64,000 nucleotides of DNA, taken from Pyropia haitanensis. Taxonomy: Eukaryota; Rhodophyta; Bangiophyceae; Bangiales; Bangiaceae. Within the stretch, counting starts at the first letter, position 1. Every line of letters begins with the position of its first letter. The DNA is taken from positions 248,001 through 312,000 of the forward strand of contig SDUX01000003.1 of NCBI GenBank assembly GCA_008729055.1. Reading direction: 5' to 3'. Both the position numbers and the translations under genes were made by a program. Positions 36,122 through 46,484 of this stretch are shown piece after piece. The notes under the pieces were generated by a model, which was given only the letters and a program-made list of their open reading frames with translations, did not search any database and had not been told where the DNA came from.

Positions 36122-38409
36122 TCACGGAATTGGAGAAGTGGGCGGGCCTGGCCTGCGCACCGGCGTTGGCGGAGGCAGCCCCGCACTCGCGACCGAGCTT
36201 GCCCCATTTGGCACTGACACAGGGGCTGGGGAAGCCGCCCGCGGGGTGGCCGGCGCGCGCAGCATGCGGGGAACAGCAGTGGTTGCCTTTGGCGGCACAA
36301 TCCGAAGCGGAACCCCCCGACCTGTGCCAGGCTTGGGCGCCAACGTCTTGGCCATCGACGGCTTGGGTGCCGCCGTCTTGGCCGCAGCGGGTTTGGGCGC
36401 CGCCGCCTTGGACGTGGTCTTTGATGAGGACGACTTGGGCGTGGCGCCCCGGTTGGTGCCGCCCATCAGCACGTCATTATCACCCGAAAAGAACTCGTTG
36501 CGCGCCTCTGCTCTCCGGCCAGATGGCTCCTTGTTCTCGCCAGTCACTTCGGGCGCAGGGGGGAGGTCGCCGGCGGGTGGTAGTTCAGCCATTTGCACGC
36601 CTGGCGCGGCCGCAATGCTCCGCAGGCCCTCCAAGACCTTGACCTTGACCTTGTCTAGATACTCACGGTCATTCTTGTTCTCAATCGTGCCAGGCGCGAT
36701 GTGTAGCTCAAAGTCGGGGGCGTAATACTCCCAGTAGTCGTTGTACGGAATCCGCGGGTCAATGTCCGTGCCCAGACACACAGCCGTCTCGTACGTCCAG
36801 CATCGTGCCACAGACCGGATGTTGTAGCCGCCACCGCCAAGCACCAGCGTCGGCACGTTGAAAGACTTCACGTACTCCACACAAGCCGCGTGGCCCCGCA
36901 GAGTCAGGTTGAAACACCCCAGCCGATCGTTGGCAAGCGAATCCGCGCCGCACTGGAGGACCACCGCCGACGGGCGGAACACCTCAAAAACCTTTTGGAG
37001 CACTGGCCGGAACACACGCTCGTACGAGGCGTCGTCAATGCCGTCCCGCAGCGGGAAGTTGACCGCGTAGTTGGCGCCATCTCCCGCGCCCGTGTCAAAG
37101 ACGTCGCCAGTGCCGGGAAAGAAGGCGTCCCCAAACTTGTGCAGCGACACAGTCATGACGCGGTCGGTGGTGTAAAAAGCTTCCTCCACTCCATCCCCGT
37201 GGTGCACGTCAATGTCAATGTAGAGGACCCGAGGGAAGCGGGTCAGGAGCTCCAGGATGGCCAGCACAATGTCATTGACGTAGCAGAAGCCAGACGCCTC
37301 GGACTTCTTCGCGTGGTGCAGGCCCCCCGCCCAGTTGATCGCAATGTCCGTGGTGCCGCCGGCTAGCTTCTTCGCGCCGTCAATGCTGCCGCCGGTGGTC
37401 AACGCACAAAAGTCGTAGAGCCCGTCAAAGAGGGGGCAGTCGTCCGCAGTCCGGCCGACATTGTAACGGGCAAGAGCGCGGGCGTGTTCCGACGCGTTGT
37501 CAGGGGTGACGGTACGAAGAAAGGAGATGTAATCATCCGTGTGGAAGGCGGTGAGCTCCGTGGACGTCGCCGCACGCGGGCGGTACACTTCCTGCTCGTG
37601 AAAAAAAGGGGCCGCGGCAGAAAAACAGACGCAACAGGCGGGCCCCTTGCGTAGACGACAAAAATGCAGAGAGGAAGGAAATGGGTCAACTGCCGTACCA
37701 ACACACACATGCGCGAACGCAACAAAGAGACGAAGCCCAGCGGCCCAACGGGCACGGGCCAAAAGGGGCATAGCGAAAAACAAAGTCTCTCCCACGAACG
37801 GACCGCTCCCTCCCACAACGCACCATTTCGCGGTAGAGGCCTGTAGCCACAGCACGCCAAACACCAGACAGCCGAGGACGGGGCCGTCGGCAGACGCGTG
37901 GCACCAAGACAAAGGGAAGAAAAGAACGGAGAGGCCGCGGCCCGGCCATAGGGTAACCCAGGCGGCGACAGGGCCCGGCTCAAACAGGAACTCCACGCGT
38001 CAACCACCAGCGTCGACACCCGCAGGGCCACGACGGTCACAGCGACGCACGCACTATGACAAGTGTAGGACAAACGGTCCCACCCCCCTGCTCCGCCGAC
38101 CACCCAGCGCGCCCGCCACGTAGGGCATGCGACCAGGCAGGCATGCACCCCCGCCGCTAGACGTTGCACCCCCACGCGTTCCCCACGACCTCCCGCCCCC
38201 CCCAGGTGCGTCTACTCTCCAGCCCTCCGTTCGCAGTCCCTCCCCTCCCCCCTCCTCACACCACCACCCCGCAAAAAACGCAACGCACCATACGCCAGGC
38301 ACAGGTTGTACGTCATGGACAGCCGGTGGGGCTTCATGGGGTGGTGCTGCGCATAGTAAAAGCCCCCAATGTCCGTGTCCAAAAAGTAGGCCACCCGTGG
38401 ACGGGACAT
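36122..38409 (-). CDS. Class I histone deacetylase (HDAC3/RPD3 type) with a 17-nt microexon
   Basis: This is a zinc-dependent lysine deacetylase of class I, acting in nuclear corepressor complexes. Exon 1 (38409-38289) starts [20 protein letters not shown] and contains [15 protein letters not shown] microexon of only 17 nt (37840-37824) encodes GLYREM and is bounded by ACAG and GTGCGT. Exon 3 (37591-36122) follows a GAGCAG acceptor at EVYRPRAA. The joined sequence LAYGLYREMEVYRP matches the family without gap. Catalytic and zinc residues are present: [10 protein letters not shown] (His 138-139), DIDVHHGDG (Asp 174, His 176) and [37 protein letters not shown] is intact. The first residues and spacing are closer to HDAC3/HOS2 than to HDAC1/2. 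After the catalytic domain (about residue 385) comes a long Lys/Ala/Pro-rich tail with repeated APKP and AKT units. Total 535 residues. Confidence 0.92.
37824..37840 (-). other. 17-nt microexon of the HDAC gene
   Basis: This exon supplies the last two bases of Gly and the codons for Leu-Tyr-Arg-Glu-Met. Its acceptor is CTACAG and its donor GTGCGTTGTG. The preceding donor (38288) is also GTGCGTTG. Without it the conserved GLYRKM-type segment of class I HDACs would be missing and the frame would not join, so it is well supported. Confidence 0.85.
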
Positions 38410-41400
38410 GACGGGCACGCCAGCTCCACCAGCACAGGAGCGTCGTGCGGGGCGGGGGCGAGGGTCAGCGTCCAAAGGCGGCCTCACCGCGTCGCGCTCG
38501 GCCCCCCGTGCGGCACGGAACCAGAGTGCCGAGAGGCGGGAGGCGAGCGACCACCGGATGACGCAGGCGTGCAGGCTCACAAAGTACAGAAAGGACGGCA
38601 GGAGGAAGACGACTGAGGGGAGCCGCCGGTGTGGACGTCACGGGCAGCGCGGGTAGTGTGGGAGACCGACAGAGCGAGCACGACGGGCGCGGGTCGCCGC
38701 GGGACGAAGGCGCGAGCATGCGCTGCGAGACACCGAGCGAGCACCAAGTACCCCCCGCGACTGGCCAGCCACATGTGATTTCTGTGGGAATCTTTCACTA
38801 TTCCCATCCCTGCAGAATTCTCTTGTGTCCACGTACCCACCACCACACCAACAGACGTTGTTAATCTCATGTCTCATGTAATGCATTCGGATGAGTACTT
38901 GCGCGTGGCCGGGTGGGCTGCGTTCCCCCCTCGTGTGTTGTGCAGCGTTGCCGCGTTCTCATTCTTTCAAAACAAACGGATGCGCCGTTCACACACGCAG
39001 CTTGTCACGAAACGCAGGAAGAATTGGCCCGAGCGTTCTATTTTTGTAAAAAGGCGTTTCTCTGAAAAACGTCTCCAGCAAGGGTCGTCGAGGGAGACGG
39101 CGGCAGACGCCCGGCTCGGGGGCGGCGCGGGGGAGGGCCCGGAGGTTGCGGGGGTGACGGCGGCGCCGCCGCCAGCAGCGACCAATGTGGAAGTCCAGGA
39201 CCTGCTGCGGGACATGGCGGGAGCACCCGCGGCGGCTGCCTCGCTGGGCGGCCGCCGCGGTGCTCGCCGCGGCGCTGCCGCCCTCCACCCGCGGGATGTC
39301 TGCCGGTGGCTGTTGCCGCGGCAGCGGCGACGCCACCACTGCAGACGGCACCCCCCGAAAGGGACGTCTGTGGGGGCGACGGCGCCATCGGGGACTCTGC
39401 CGCCGGTGGTGTCGCCGTCGTCGAGGCGAGCTCGTTTCCATGTGGGAAGCGCACAAAAGAGCATCCCTACCTCTGCGGCGCCTGTGGGTGGTGGAAAGGA
39501 GAGGAGGGAACGATCCGTTGATGGTGACGCTTGCGATCGTCGGCGGCGGTGGCGCGACTGCCGACAGTGACGGTGGCGCCAGGTGTTGCCGCCAATGATA
39601 GCGGCGCCGCCTGTCGCAGTGGTGCGGGTGCAGGCGACAGGCTCACGTTGGGGGACTTCCTGCTCGTTTCCCGCCCTTGCCTGCGGCCTAGGCTCCTCGG
39701 CCTGCGACGGGCCACCGCCCGAGGCACGCGGAGCACCGTGGGCGTCGGCGTCTCTGACCGTGTCGCTGCCGCAGCGGCGGCGGCAGCGGCGGCGGCGTCC
39801 ATCGGGGAAAAAACCTGGCGGGCCGGCCGCGACCTTGCCGCGCGCGGGCGTTGACGCAGCGCCGCCACCGCGTGGTCGCCGTGAACGCCGGGGGGTGGCG
39901 GCCGCGGCGGTGGCGCGGCTAGGGGTGGGGGTGACGGCGGGCCACGACGCCCGGCGACCTCTGCCCAAAGGATGGAGCGCACCGCCGCGCGCCAACGAGC
40001 CAGGCCGGGAGCGGGCGAGGCCACCCCGCCGCTGGCGGCAGGGTATGGGGGCACCGCCGGCGCGGTCCATCGCACCCCCACCCCACGTGCTACTGCAAAC
40101 TACGGTCGATGGGGACCCGACGGTTCAAGACCCCTTTGAAAACGCAAAAAATATTTTCGATGTGGACCTTACTTTGAAAGGTGTCCCCGAAAAATCCAAC
40201 GGGGCCGACGTTGGACGGGGCGGGCGGGTGGCGGCGGCCGGACGCACCCCCGCCACCGCCAGGGGACTCCCCACCCGCGGCCCGCCGCGTCCCCCCCCCC
40301 CCCCCCCCACCGACGGTGCGCACCGCCCGTGTGCCGCTGCGCCACGACCACCGCCGCCACGCCGCCGGCCGCCCGCCACGCCCGGCCCGCCTGGTGCGGC
40401 CGACGCTGCCGACCGTCCCCGCCCCCCATCCACGCGCCGTGCTGCCGCTGCCATCGCGCGGCCGTCTACCCCTCGCCACCCCCCCCCCCCCCCCCCCACC
40501 CCACCCCCCCCGGTGCGCCGTTGCGCTCGCACGGCCTACTAGTAGCAGCGTCGGGGCGGCTCATGCCACCCCCACCCCCCACGTCCCCCACCGCCCCCCC
40601 CCCCCTGCTCCCGACCGACCGACCGACCGCCCGCCCGCCCAGCCAGTGCCCGCCGCGGCTCGCCGCCGCCGCCGCCGCCGCCCCGCCCGTGCGCCGCCCG
40701 CCGCGCTCCCCGTGCCGTGCCGCCGCCGCGCGTGGCCCGCGGCGGCCGGCCGCCGCCGCCGCGGCGGCAGCGGCGGCAGCGGCAGCGGCAGCGGCGGCAG
40801 CGGCAGCGGCGGCGGCGGCGGCGGCGGCGGCAGCCGCGCCGCGCCGTGCGCGTGCGTGGCAATGGCGGCGGCGTGGCGCGGCTCGCGCCGCCGCGGCGGC
40901 AGCCGAGCAGCGCGCTGCCAGCGGGCGGCGCCGCCACCACCGCCACCCCCACCACCGGCACCCCCCCCACCGCCACCCCCACCACCGCCCCACCGCCCCC
41001 ACACGCGATCGGCTGGCCGCGCCGCCGCCATCAGCAGCGTCTGCCGCGCCTCCCCCCCCCTCCCCCCCCTCCATTCCCTCCCGCGCCTTGTCCCCCGCCC
41101 GCTCCTTCCCCCCCCGCCTCCCCTCGCTCCTGTTTTCCCCTTCTGCCGCGCCTCTCGCCCGCGCGGGACCCGTTTCTATGGGGGTGCCGCGCGGCCACCC
41201 CGCGGGGGGGGGGGGGGGGGGGGGTGGCCCGCAACGGACGGCCGACCGCCGCCACGGGTGGTGCGCGACGTGGTGGGGGGGGGGGGGGGGGGTAGAGGGT
41301 GCCGGCGGCGGTGGCGGCGTGGGGTGGGGGGGGTGGGGGGGGGGGGGGGGTGGGGGGAGCCGGGGGGGGCGCGCCATGGACACTGCCGCGACGGCCGATG

Positions 41401-42778
41401 GGTGGTGGAGGGGGGGGGGTGCGCCGCCCGGCCGCCGCGGGTGTCACTGGTAGGGCGCTGGCAGCGGCGGCGGGGGCGCTACCCATGCGTGGGGCCCCCC
41501 CCGCCGCGCGCCGCCCGCCGCGCATCGCCCGCCCACCCGCCCGCCCGCCCGCCCACCCGCCCGCCCGCCCGCCCGCCCGCCCGCCCGCCGCGGCCCAGCC
41601 CCGCCCGCCCAGTCCGCCCGCCGCGTGTGTGGGCGGCGGCTGGCGGCGGGCGGCGGCGCCCTCCCCCCCCCCCCCCGCGGCCGCCGCCTCCCCCATCTAC
41701 CGTATGGCGCGCGCCGCGCGCCGCGGCGGTGGGGGCGGCCCGGCCATGCGGCACACCCCCCCCCCCCGCCCCCTCCACCCACCGCCCACCGCCCACGCCT
41801 GCCCGGCCGCTGCCGCCGCCGCCGCCGACGGTGGCGGCTCTGTCGGCAGTGTCGATGGCGTGCGATGGGGAGCCACGGCAGGGGCGGCGGGGGCGGGGGG
41901 GGGGGGGGGTGGGGTGGGGGGGGGGGGGGGTGGCTCCGCACCCCCCGCCGTCGCGGCCGCCCGCCCGGCCACGGCCGTGCCGTCCGCGGCGGTGTGGCCG
42001 CCTCGCCGCCGCCTGTCGGCAGCCGCGCGCCGCTTCCACCGCCGCCAGTGTGCGCGCCCGTTGGGGCGTCCCGTTTTTTTTTTGGGGGCGCTCGCCGCCG
42101 CCGCGCTGGCAGCCGGGGGCGGCCCCACTGGCAGCGGCCTGGCGGTGGGCGCGCCGCCGCCGCGGCCGCCACCGCCGCCGCCGCCGCTGTCGCCGCTGTC
42201 GCCGCCGCCGCGGTCGTCGTTGCCGCCGTTGGCCCGCCGCCGTGCTGGCTGAGAGCGGCGACGGCCGGTGGCCCGCCGCGACCGCCGGCCGGCGGCAGCG
42301 GCGGGGGGGGGGGGGGGGGGGGCCGCGGGGGGTGCCGCCGGGGTGGCCGGCCTCCCCGCCCACGGGGTCCACCGCCGCTGCGCACGTGGGCACCGGGCGG
42401 GGCTGCGTACCCCCTCGCGGGTGCGGTTGGCGGCCGGCGGGGTGGGGGAGGGGGGGGGGGTGGGGGGGGAGGGACAAAGGACACCGGCTCGCCGCCCACC
42501 CGGCCGGGCAGATGGGCGCCGCGGCGCCCGTACTTGAAGCGCCAGCCGCGGGAGGGGCACGGCGTCCACCGGCCGCACCGCGCCGTGGGCGGCAGGCTCG
42601 CTTCCCGCCCCCCCTTCCCCCCCCCCCCCCCACCCCGCCCCCGCTGTGGCGGCGGCGGCGCTCCGCCACCGGCTGGCTCGGGGCGGCCAGCCGAGGCGGC
42701 CGGCGCGTCCGCCGTGCGGGGCTCGGCAACCCCCCCCCCCGCCCCTCTGCCTGCGCCGCTGTGCGTTGGGTGTCGACC
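38410..42778. other. Long low-complexity intergenic region
   Basis: This is 4.4 kb without a supported gene. AT-rich patches at 38780-38880, 39020-39080 and 40130-40200 separate GC-rich blocks. From 40200 onward the sequence is dominated by C runs, CCG/GGC triplets, a GACC repeat (40611-40630), a CCCG repeat (41526-41590) and poly-G runs (41208-41224, 41275-41294, 41334-41350). A frame on the plus strand is open continuously from 40181 into the next gene, but this part encodes only Pro/Arg/Ala/Gly. A short frame at 39306-39521 ends in a Cys-rich segment (CGKRTKEHPYLCGACG). It lacks an ATG and is not called. Confidence 0.45.
41526..41590 (+). repeat. CCCG tetranucleotide microsatellite
   Basis: About 16 tandem copies of a CCCG unit occur, two of them with a CCCA variant, in noncoding sequence between the HDAC and low-complexity genes. 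Confidence 0.8.
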
Positions 42779-43027
42779 ATGAGCGCCGCCGTCGGCCGGC
42801 GGGTGCCCCCCCCCAGGCACCTCCCCCTGACGGCGGCGGCGGAAATGGCGCCGCCGCCGGCGGGGCGGTCGCCGTCGACGCCGCCCGCGGTGTGCAAGCG
42901 CCACGCGCGGGGCGGCGGCGGGGCGGGCACGCCCGCCGCCGCTACGGGGGGTGGCGGCTGGGAGAGCCCAACGTCTGTAGCCGACGTGCGCGGCGGTGGT
43001 GGCGGCGGTGGTGGCGACGACGGCAGA

Positions 43028-43077
<50 letters not shown>

Positions 43078-43321
43078 CGGCTGGGGCGCGGTGCCCGTCG
43101 GCACCTCGTCGTGCTCGGATGGGAGCGCCGAAGGGGCGGGCGTGCGGCCGCCGCCGCCGCCGCCGCCGCGTGCTCTTCTGGGCGACGCAAGGCTCGACCG
43201 GCTGGGGTGGACGGTGCCGCCGCCCCTACCGGCGGCCGCTACGACGGCCGACCGCCGCGGCGTCTGGCGCTGCGGCAGCCCCACCGCCGACGGTGGTGAC
43301 GGCGGTGGCGGCGGTGGGGGT

Positions 43322-43359
<38 letters not shown>

Positions 43360-43505
43360 TGCCGCCGCCGGTTCCCCCTCGACGCCGGTCGCGGCGGCCC
43401 CTGCGCGGGCGGCACCCGCGCAGCGGGCCCCCCGCGCGGCCGGCGCGGCGGCGCCCGCCCGCCGCTGGCGGCGGCCGACCTCCCTTGGCGGCGCCGCCGC
43501 GTCGG

Positions 43506-43541
<36 letters not shown>

Positions 43542-44905
43542 GCGTGTACGAGGTCTACTCCCGGTCGCCGGCGGGTGGGGAGGCCGCCGCCGCCGCCGCC
43601 GCCGTCGCGGCGGCTGACGCGGAGGGGGGGGCGCCGGCGGACGCGTCCGTCCGCCGCTGCGCGTCGGCGTCGGCGGCGCGGCGGGTGGCGTCGACGCGGT
43701 CGGCGGCGCGGCGGCGGGCGTCGGCGGAGTATGGTCCCGCCGCCCGCGGGCGGGCGGGCGGTCGACCCGGGGCGGCGGCCAGACCGGGTGGTGCGTCTGG
43801 TTCGGCGGCGGCGGCGGCTTCGGCGGCAACGATGGCGGCGGCAGCGGCGGCGGCTGGCGCCGCCGCTGCAGGCGGCGCCACCGTCGACCGGGCGGCGGGC
43901 GTCGGCGCGCCTCCGCCCCGGACCCAGTCCCAGTCGTCGGCTGCCGCGCCCGCCCGCGGGAGCGCGTTTGCCCGCTGGGCGTCGCTGCTGCTGCTGCGGG
44001 AGCCCAGCCGGCGGGCCAAGGGCGACGCCCGCCGGCGGTCGCTCGGCGGGGGCCCCCGCGTCGCGGGCACCCCCCTGGGGGCCGCCCCCACCGCGGCGGC
44101 CGGGCCTGCTGGCGGCGGCGGGGAACCACAGCGGCCTGCCCGCGGCCGCGCCATGTCATGGGCGGGCCATGATGAGGACGGCGGCGGCGGTGGGGGCGCC
44201 GACTGGGACGGCAGCGTGCTGCACCCGCGCACGTCGTGGGCGGCGGGCGCCGCCGCCGGCGTCGATGTGGCCGATGATGCGGACGTGCGGGTGGTAGACG
44301 ACGAGGCCGCCCTGGACGCGGCGCTGTGGGGAGAGCCCGAAGCGGAGGGCGCGGCCGCGGCGGCCGCCGCCGCCGTGCCTCGGCGGCCGCCGTCGCCGTT
44401 GCCGCGCCGGCGTGCCGCCCCACGCACCCAGTCCGCCGCCGCCGCCGCTGCTGCCGCCACGACCGCCGCCGGCTGCAACCCTGGCGGGTGGGGTGAGCTG
44501 GAGGCCTCTGCTGCTAGGCCCGGCGGCGGTGATGGCGGCGGCAGCGGCGGCGGCGGCGGCGGCGGCGGCGGTGGTACAGTGGCGATGCCCGCCAGCGGGC
44601 GGCTGAGCCTCGTCCACGACGACTTTATCGACTTTGCCACCGCCACGGGCGGCAGCGCCCCCCGCCGCCGGCGGTCACTGCTGCGGCGGCGGTCGCCGCG
44701 GTCGCCGTCGGCGTTTGGGGCGTGGCTCCGGCGCCTCCGTGGGGGGGGGGGGGGGGGCGCCTGGGGGGGGCCAACCGCGCCTCGTCGGCGAGCATGGGCG
44801 CGGGGTGGCCGGGCGCGAGGGACCCCCTTTGAGCGCGGGGGGGGTCTGACGGTGGGTGGGGGAAGCGGCAACCGCCGTCGGCCGAGTTGCTGGTTGCCAC
44901 GGTAG
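42779..44905 (+). CDS. Low-complexity hypothetical protein with repeated Ser/Arg motifs
   Basis: No family is recognised in this 708-residue frame, but several things argue for coding. The start ATG 42779 (MSAAVGRRVPPP) follows GTCGACC. Between poly-Ala and poly-Gly tracts there are islands of mixed composition that recur. SAFARWASLLLLREPSRRAK and, near the end, SAFGAWLRRLRGG share a SAFxxW core. RTQSQSS and RTQSAA are repeated. GRLSLVHDDFIDFATATGG is non-repetitive and has strong G/C third positions. Many RRxS sites look like basophilic-kinase targets. It is predicted largely disordered and has no membrane segment. A G run at 44745-44757 just after the last motif could hide a frame error, so the final 50 residues are doubtful. 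The frame stays open upstream to 40181 with low-complexity sequence only, so ATG 42779 is a judgement. Confidence 0.45.
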
Positions 44906-45706
44906 GCCATGCTGGGCGAGGCGTGCACCTCCCCCCCCGCGCGGGGTGCCTGCCTGGCGGTGTAGGTTGGGGTGGGCCACGCTCACGGCGGCGGCAAGGG
45001 CTCTCGCCTTCGCCGTTTCTTCCCCATAGGGGGCGGCCAGGCGATTGGTAGGGTGCGCGGACCGGTAGGGGTGACGGGAGGGGGCGGCTGGACGGTCATT
45101 GCCCGCATGGACGCGGAAACGGAGGGAGGGACGGCCAATGGCGGTTCTGCACTCGCCTTTGCTGCTCTTGCGCTGTTTTGCCAGGAGGAGGGGGTGCCAC
45201 GGCCGCGGGCGGGTACGCGCCCCCCTTCGCCCCCTCTTGTCGTTGCTCTGCAGCGGCCGGCCGCTGTGAAGGTGTCACTGACGGAAGGGCGGCGGCGCCC
45301 TCGAGGTTGTACAGTACGACAGCTTGAGCTTGTGTTGCTCGTCCCAGGTCAACCAGGGTTTCCCAAACCTTTGTGATGAAAAGTTTCCTTTTTGCCAAGG
45401 ATATGAGTCGTGGTCAAAAAAGGACACTCCGCCAACCAGGAGACGTCCCGAAAGCTCACCCTCGGATCAGAGCGTTTCCAATTGCATGGACAGGAATACG
45501 TGCGAGTATTTCTTCTTGTATTTACTACTCATGCGTCAGCTTTCCTGCCATGTCCAGGCCAAGGTCTGCGTCCCGACGGCGACCGTCGACTTGGCTCAAG
45601 TCTCACCCTTCCTCAACACACCCGCCTTCTCACGTTCACGGCCGGCTGCCCCCCCGCCTTAGTCTCTCTCTGAACCACACCCCGCGCCTCCCGCTTCATC
45701 CCCACA
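44906..45706 (+). other. Intergenic region and C/T-rich leader of NIP7
   Basis: No gene is seen. A patch at 45360-45430 is A/T-rich. The last 140 bases before the NIP7 start are C/T-rich, as in the other leaders here. Confidence 0.4.
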
Positions 45707-46261
45707 ATGCGGCCTCTGACAGAAGACGAGAACCGTGCGGTCTTTGACAAGCTGGCCAAGTTCCTCGGCGTCCACCTCAAGCTTCTCCTCTCCCGCACGG
45801 ACATCCCCCACGTGCTGCGCCTTCATCGGGAGCGGGTGTACTATGTGTCTGAGCTGGTGCTTCGAAAGGCTTCCAACATTGCCCGCGAGCGGCTGGCCTC
45901 CCTCGGCACCTGCGTCGGCAAGTTCACCCACGCCCGCAAGTTCCACCTCGCCATCACCGCGCTGGACGTGCTCGCGCCCTACGCTATTGGCAAGGTGTGG
46001 CTCAAGCCGTCAGCCGAGATGAGCTTTCTGTATGGCAACCACGTGCTCAAGGCGGGGGTGGGCAAGGTCACGGAGGGCATGGCAGGAGGGGACGGCGTGG
46101 TCGTCCACACCATGGGCGGCCTGCCGCTGGGCTTTGGGCTGACTGCTCGCCCGGGGGCGGAGTGGCGCAAGGCGGCGCCGACAGACATTGTGGTACTGAA
46201 CCAGGCTGACGTGGGGGGGTACCTGAGAGATGAGGCCAGCAGCCCTGCTTCAGCGTTGTAG
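45707..46261 (+). CDS. NIP7: 60S ribosome biogenesis factor NIP7 (PUA domain)
   Basis: NIP7 is a 60S pre-ribosome assembly factor, also needed for 27S pre-rRNA processing, acting in the nucleolus. The 184-residue length is that of the family (about 180). The N-terminal domain begins MRPLTEDENRAVFDKLAKFL and includes HVLRLHRERVYYVSELVLRK and GTCVGKFTHARKFHLAITAL. The C-terminal RNA-binding PUA domain contains KVWLKPSAEMSFLYGNHVLK, MAGGDGVVVHTMGGLPLGFG and TDIVVLNQADVGGYLRDE. ATG 45707 follows CCCCACA. There is no intron and the frame is intact. High confidence. Confidence 0.96.
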   Translation: MRPLTEDENRAVFDKLAKFLGVHLKLLLSRTDIPHVLRLHRERVYYVSELVLRKASNIARERLASLGTCVGKFTHARKFHLAITALDVLAPYAIGKVWLKPSAEMSFLYGNHVLKAGVGKVTEGMAGGDGVVVHTMGGLPLGFGLTARPGAEWRKAAPTDIVVLNQADVGGYLRDEASSPASAL

Positions 46262-46484
46262 GTGGCCGGCTGCCGGTGGACGGTCCTGAGATGGGTATTG
46301 GTGTGGAAAGCTTGTATAAAACAAGAAGAGGCGCTGCAGTCAAAGTCAATCTACCTACACACACACCGCCCAGTCTCAGTCGCCACGGCCACGGGTCGCC
46401 AACAGCGGCCAGCGAACGCGACCGCACCCACCAGGGCAACGGTGCCACGCCACCGAGTAGCGCCCCCCCCCCAGGCCCGCTCGC

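Noticed and set aside
38246..38300. Alternative HDAC exon 1 end using a later GTGAGG donor
   Set aside because: It would add residues not found in class I HDACs, and it is unnecessary once the 17-nt microexon is recognised.
39306..39521. Short frame ending in a Cys-rich segment (CGKRTKEHPYLCGACG)
   Set aside because: It resembles a zinc ribbon but begins with GTG, is only 71 codons and has no partner exon that I could find.
40181..42778. Plus-strand frame upstream of the low-complexity hypothetical gene, open for about 870 codons
   Set aside because: It encodes only homopolymer and triplet repeats, crosses several poly-G and poly-C runs and has no supported start, so it was left out of the gene.
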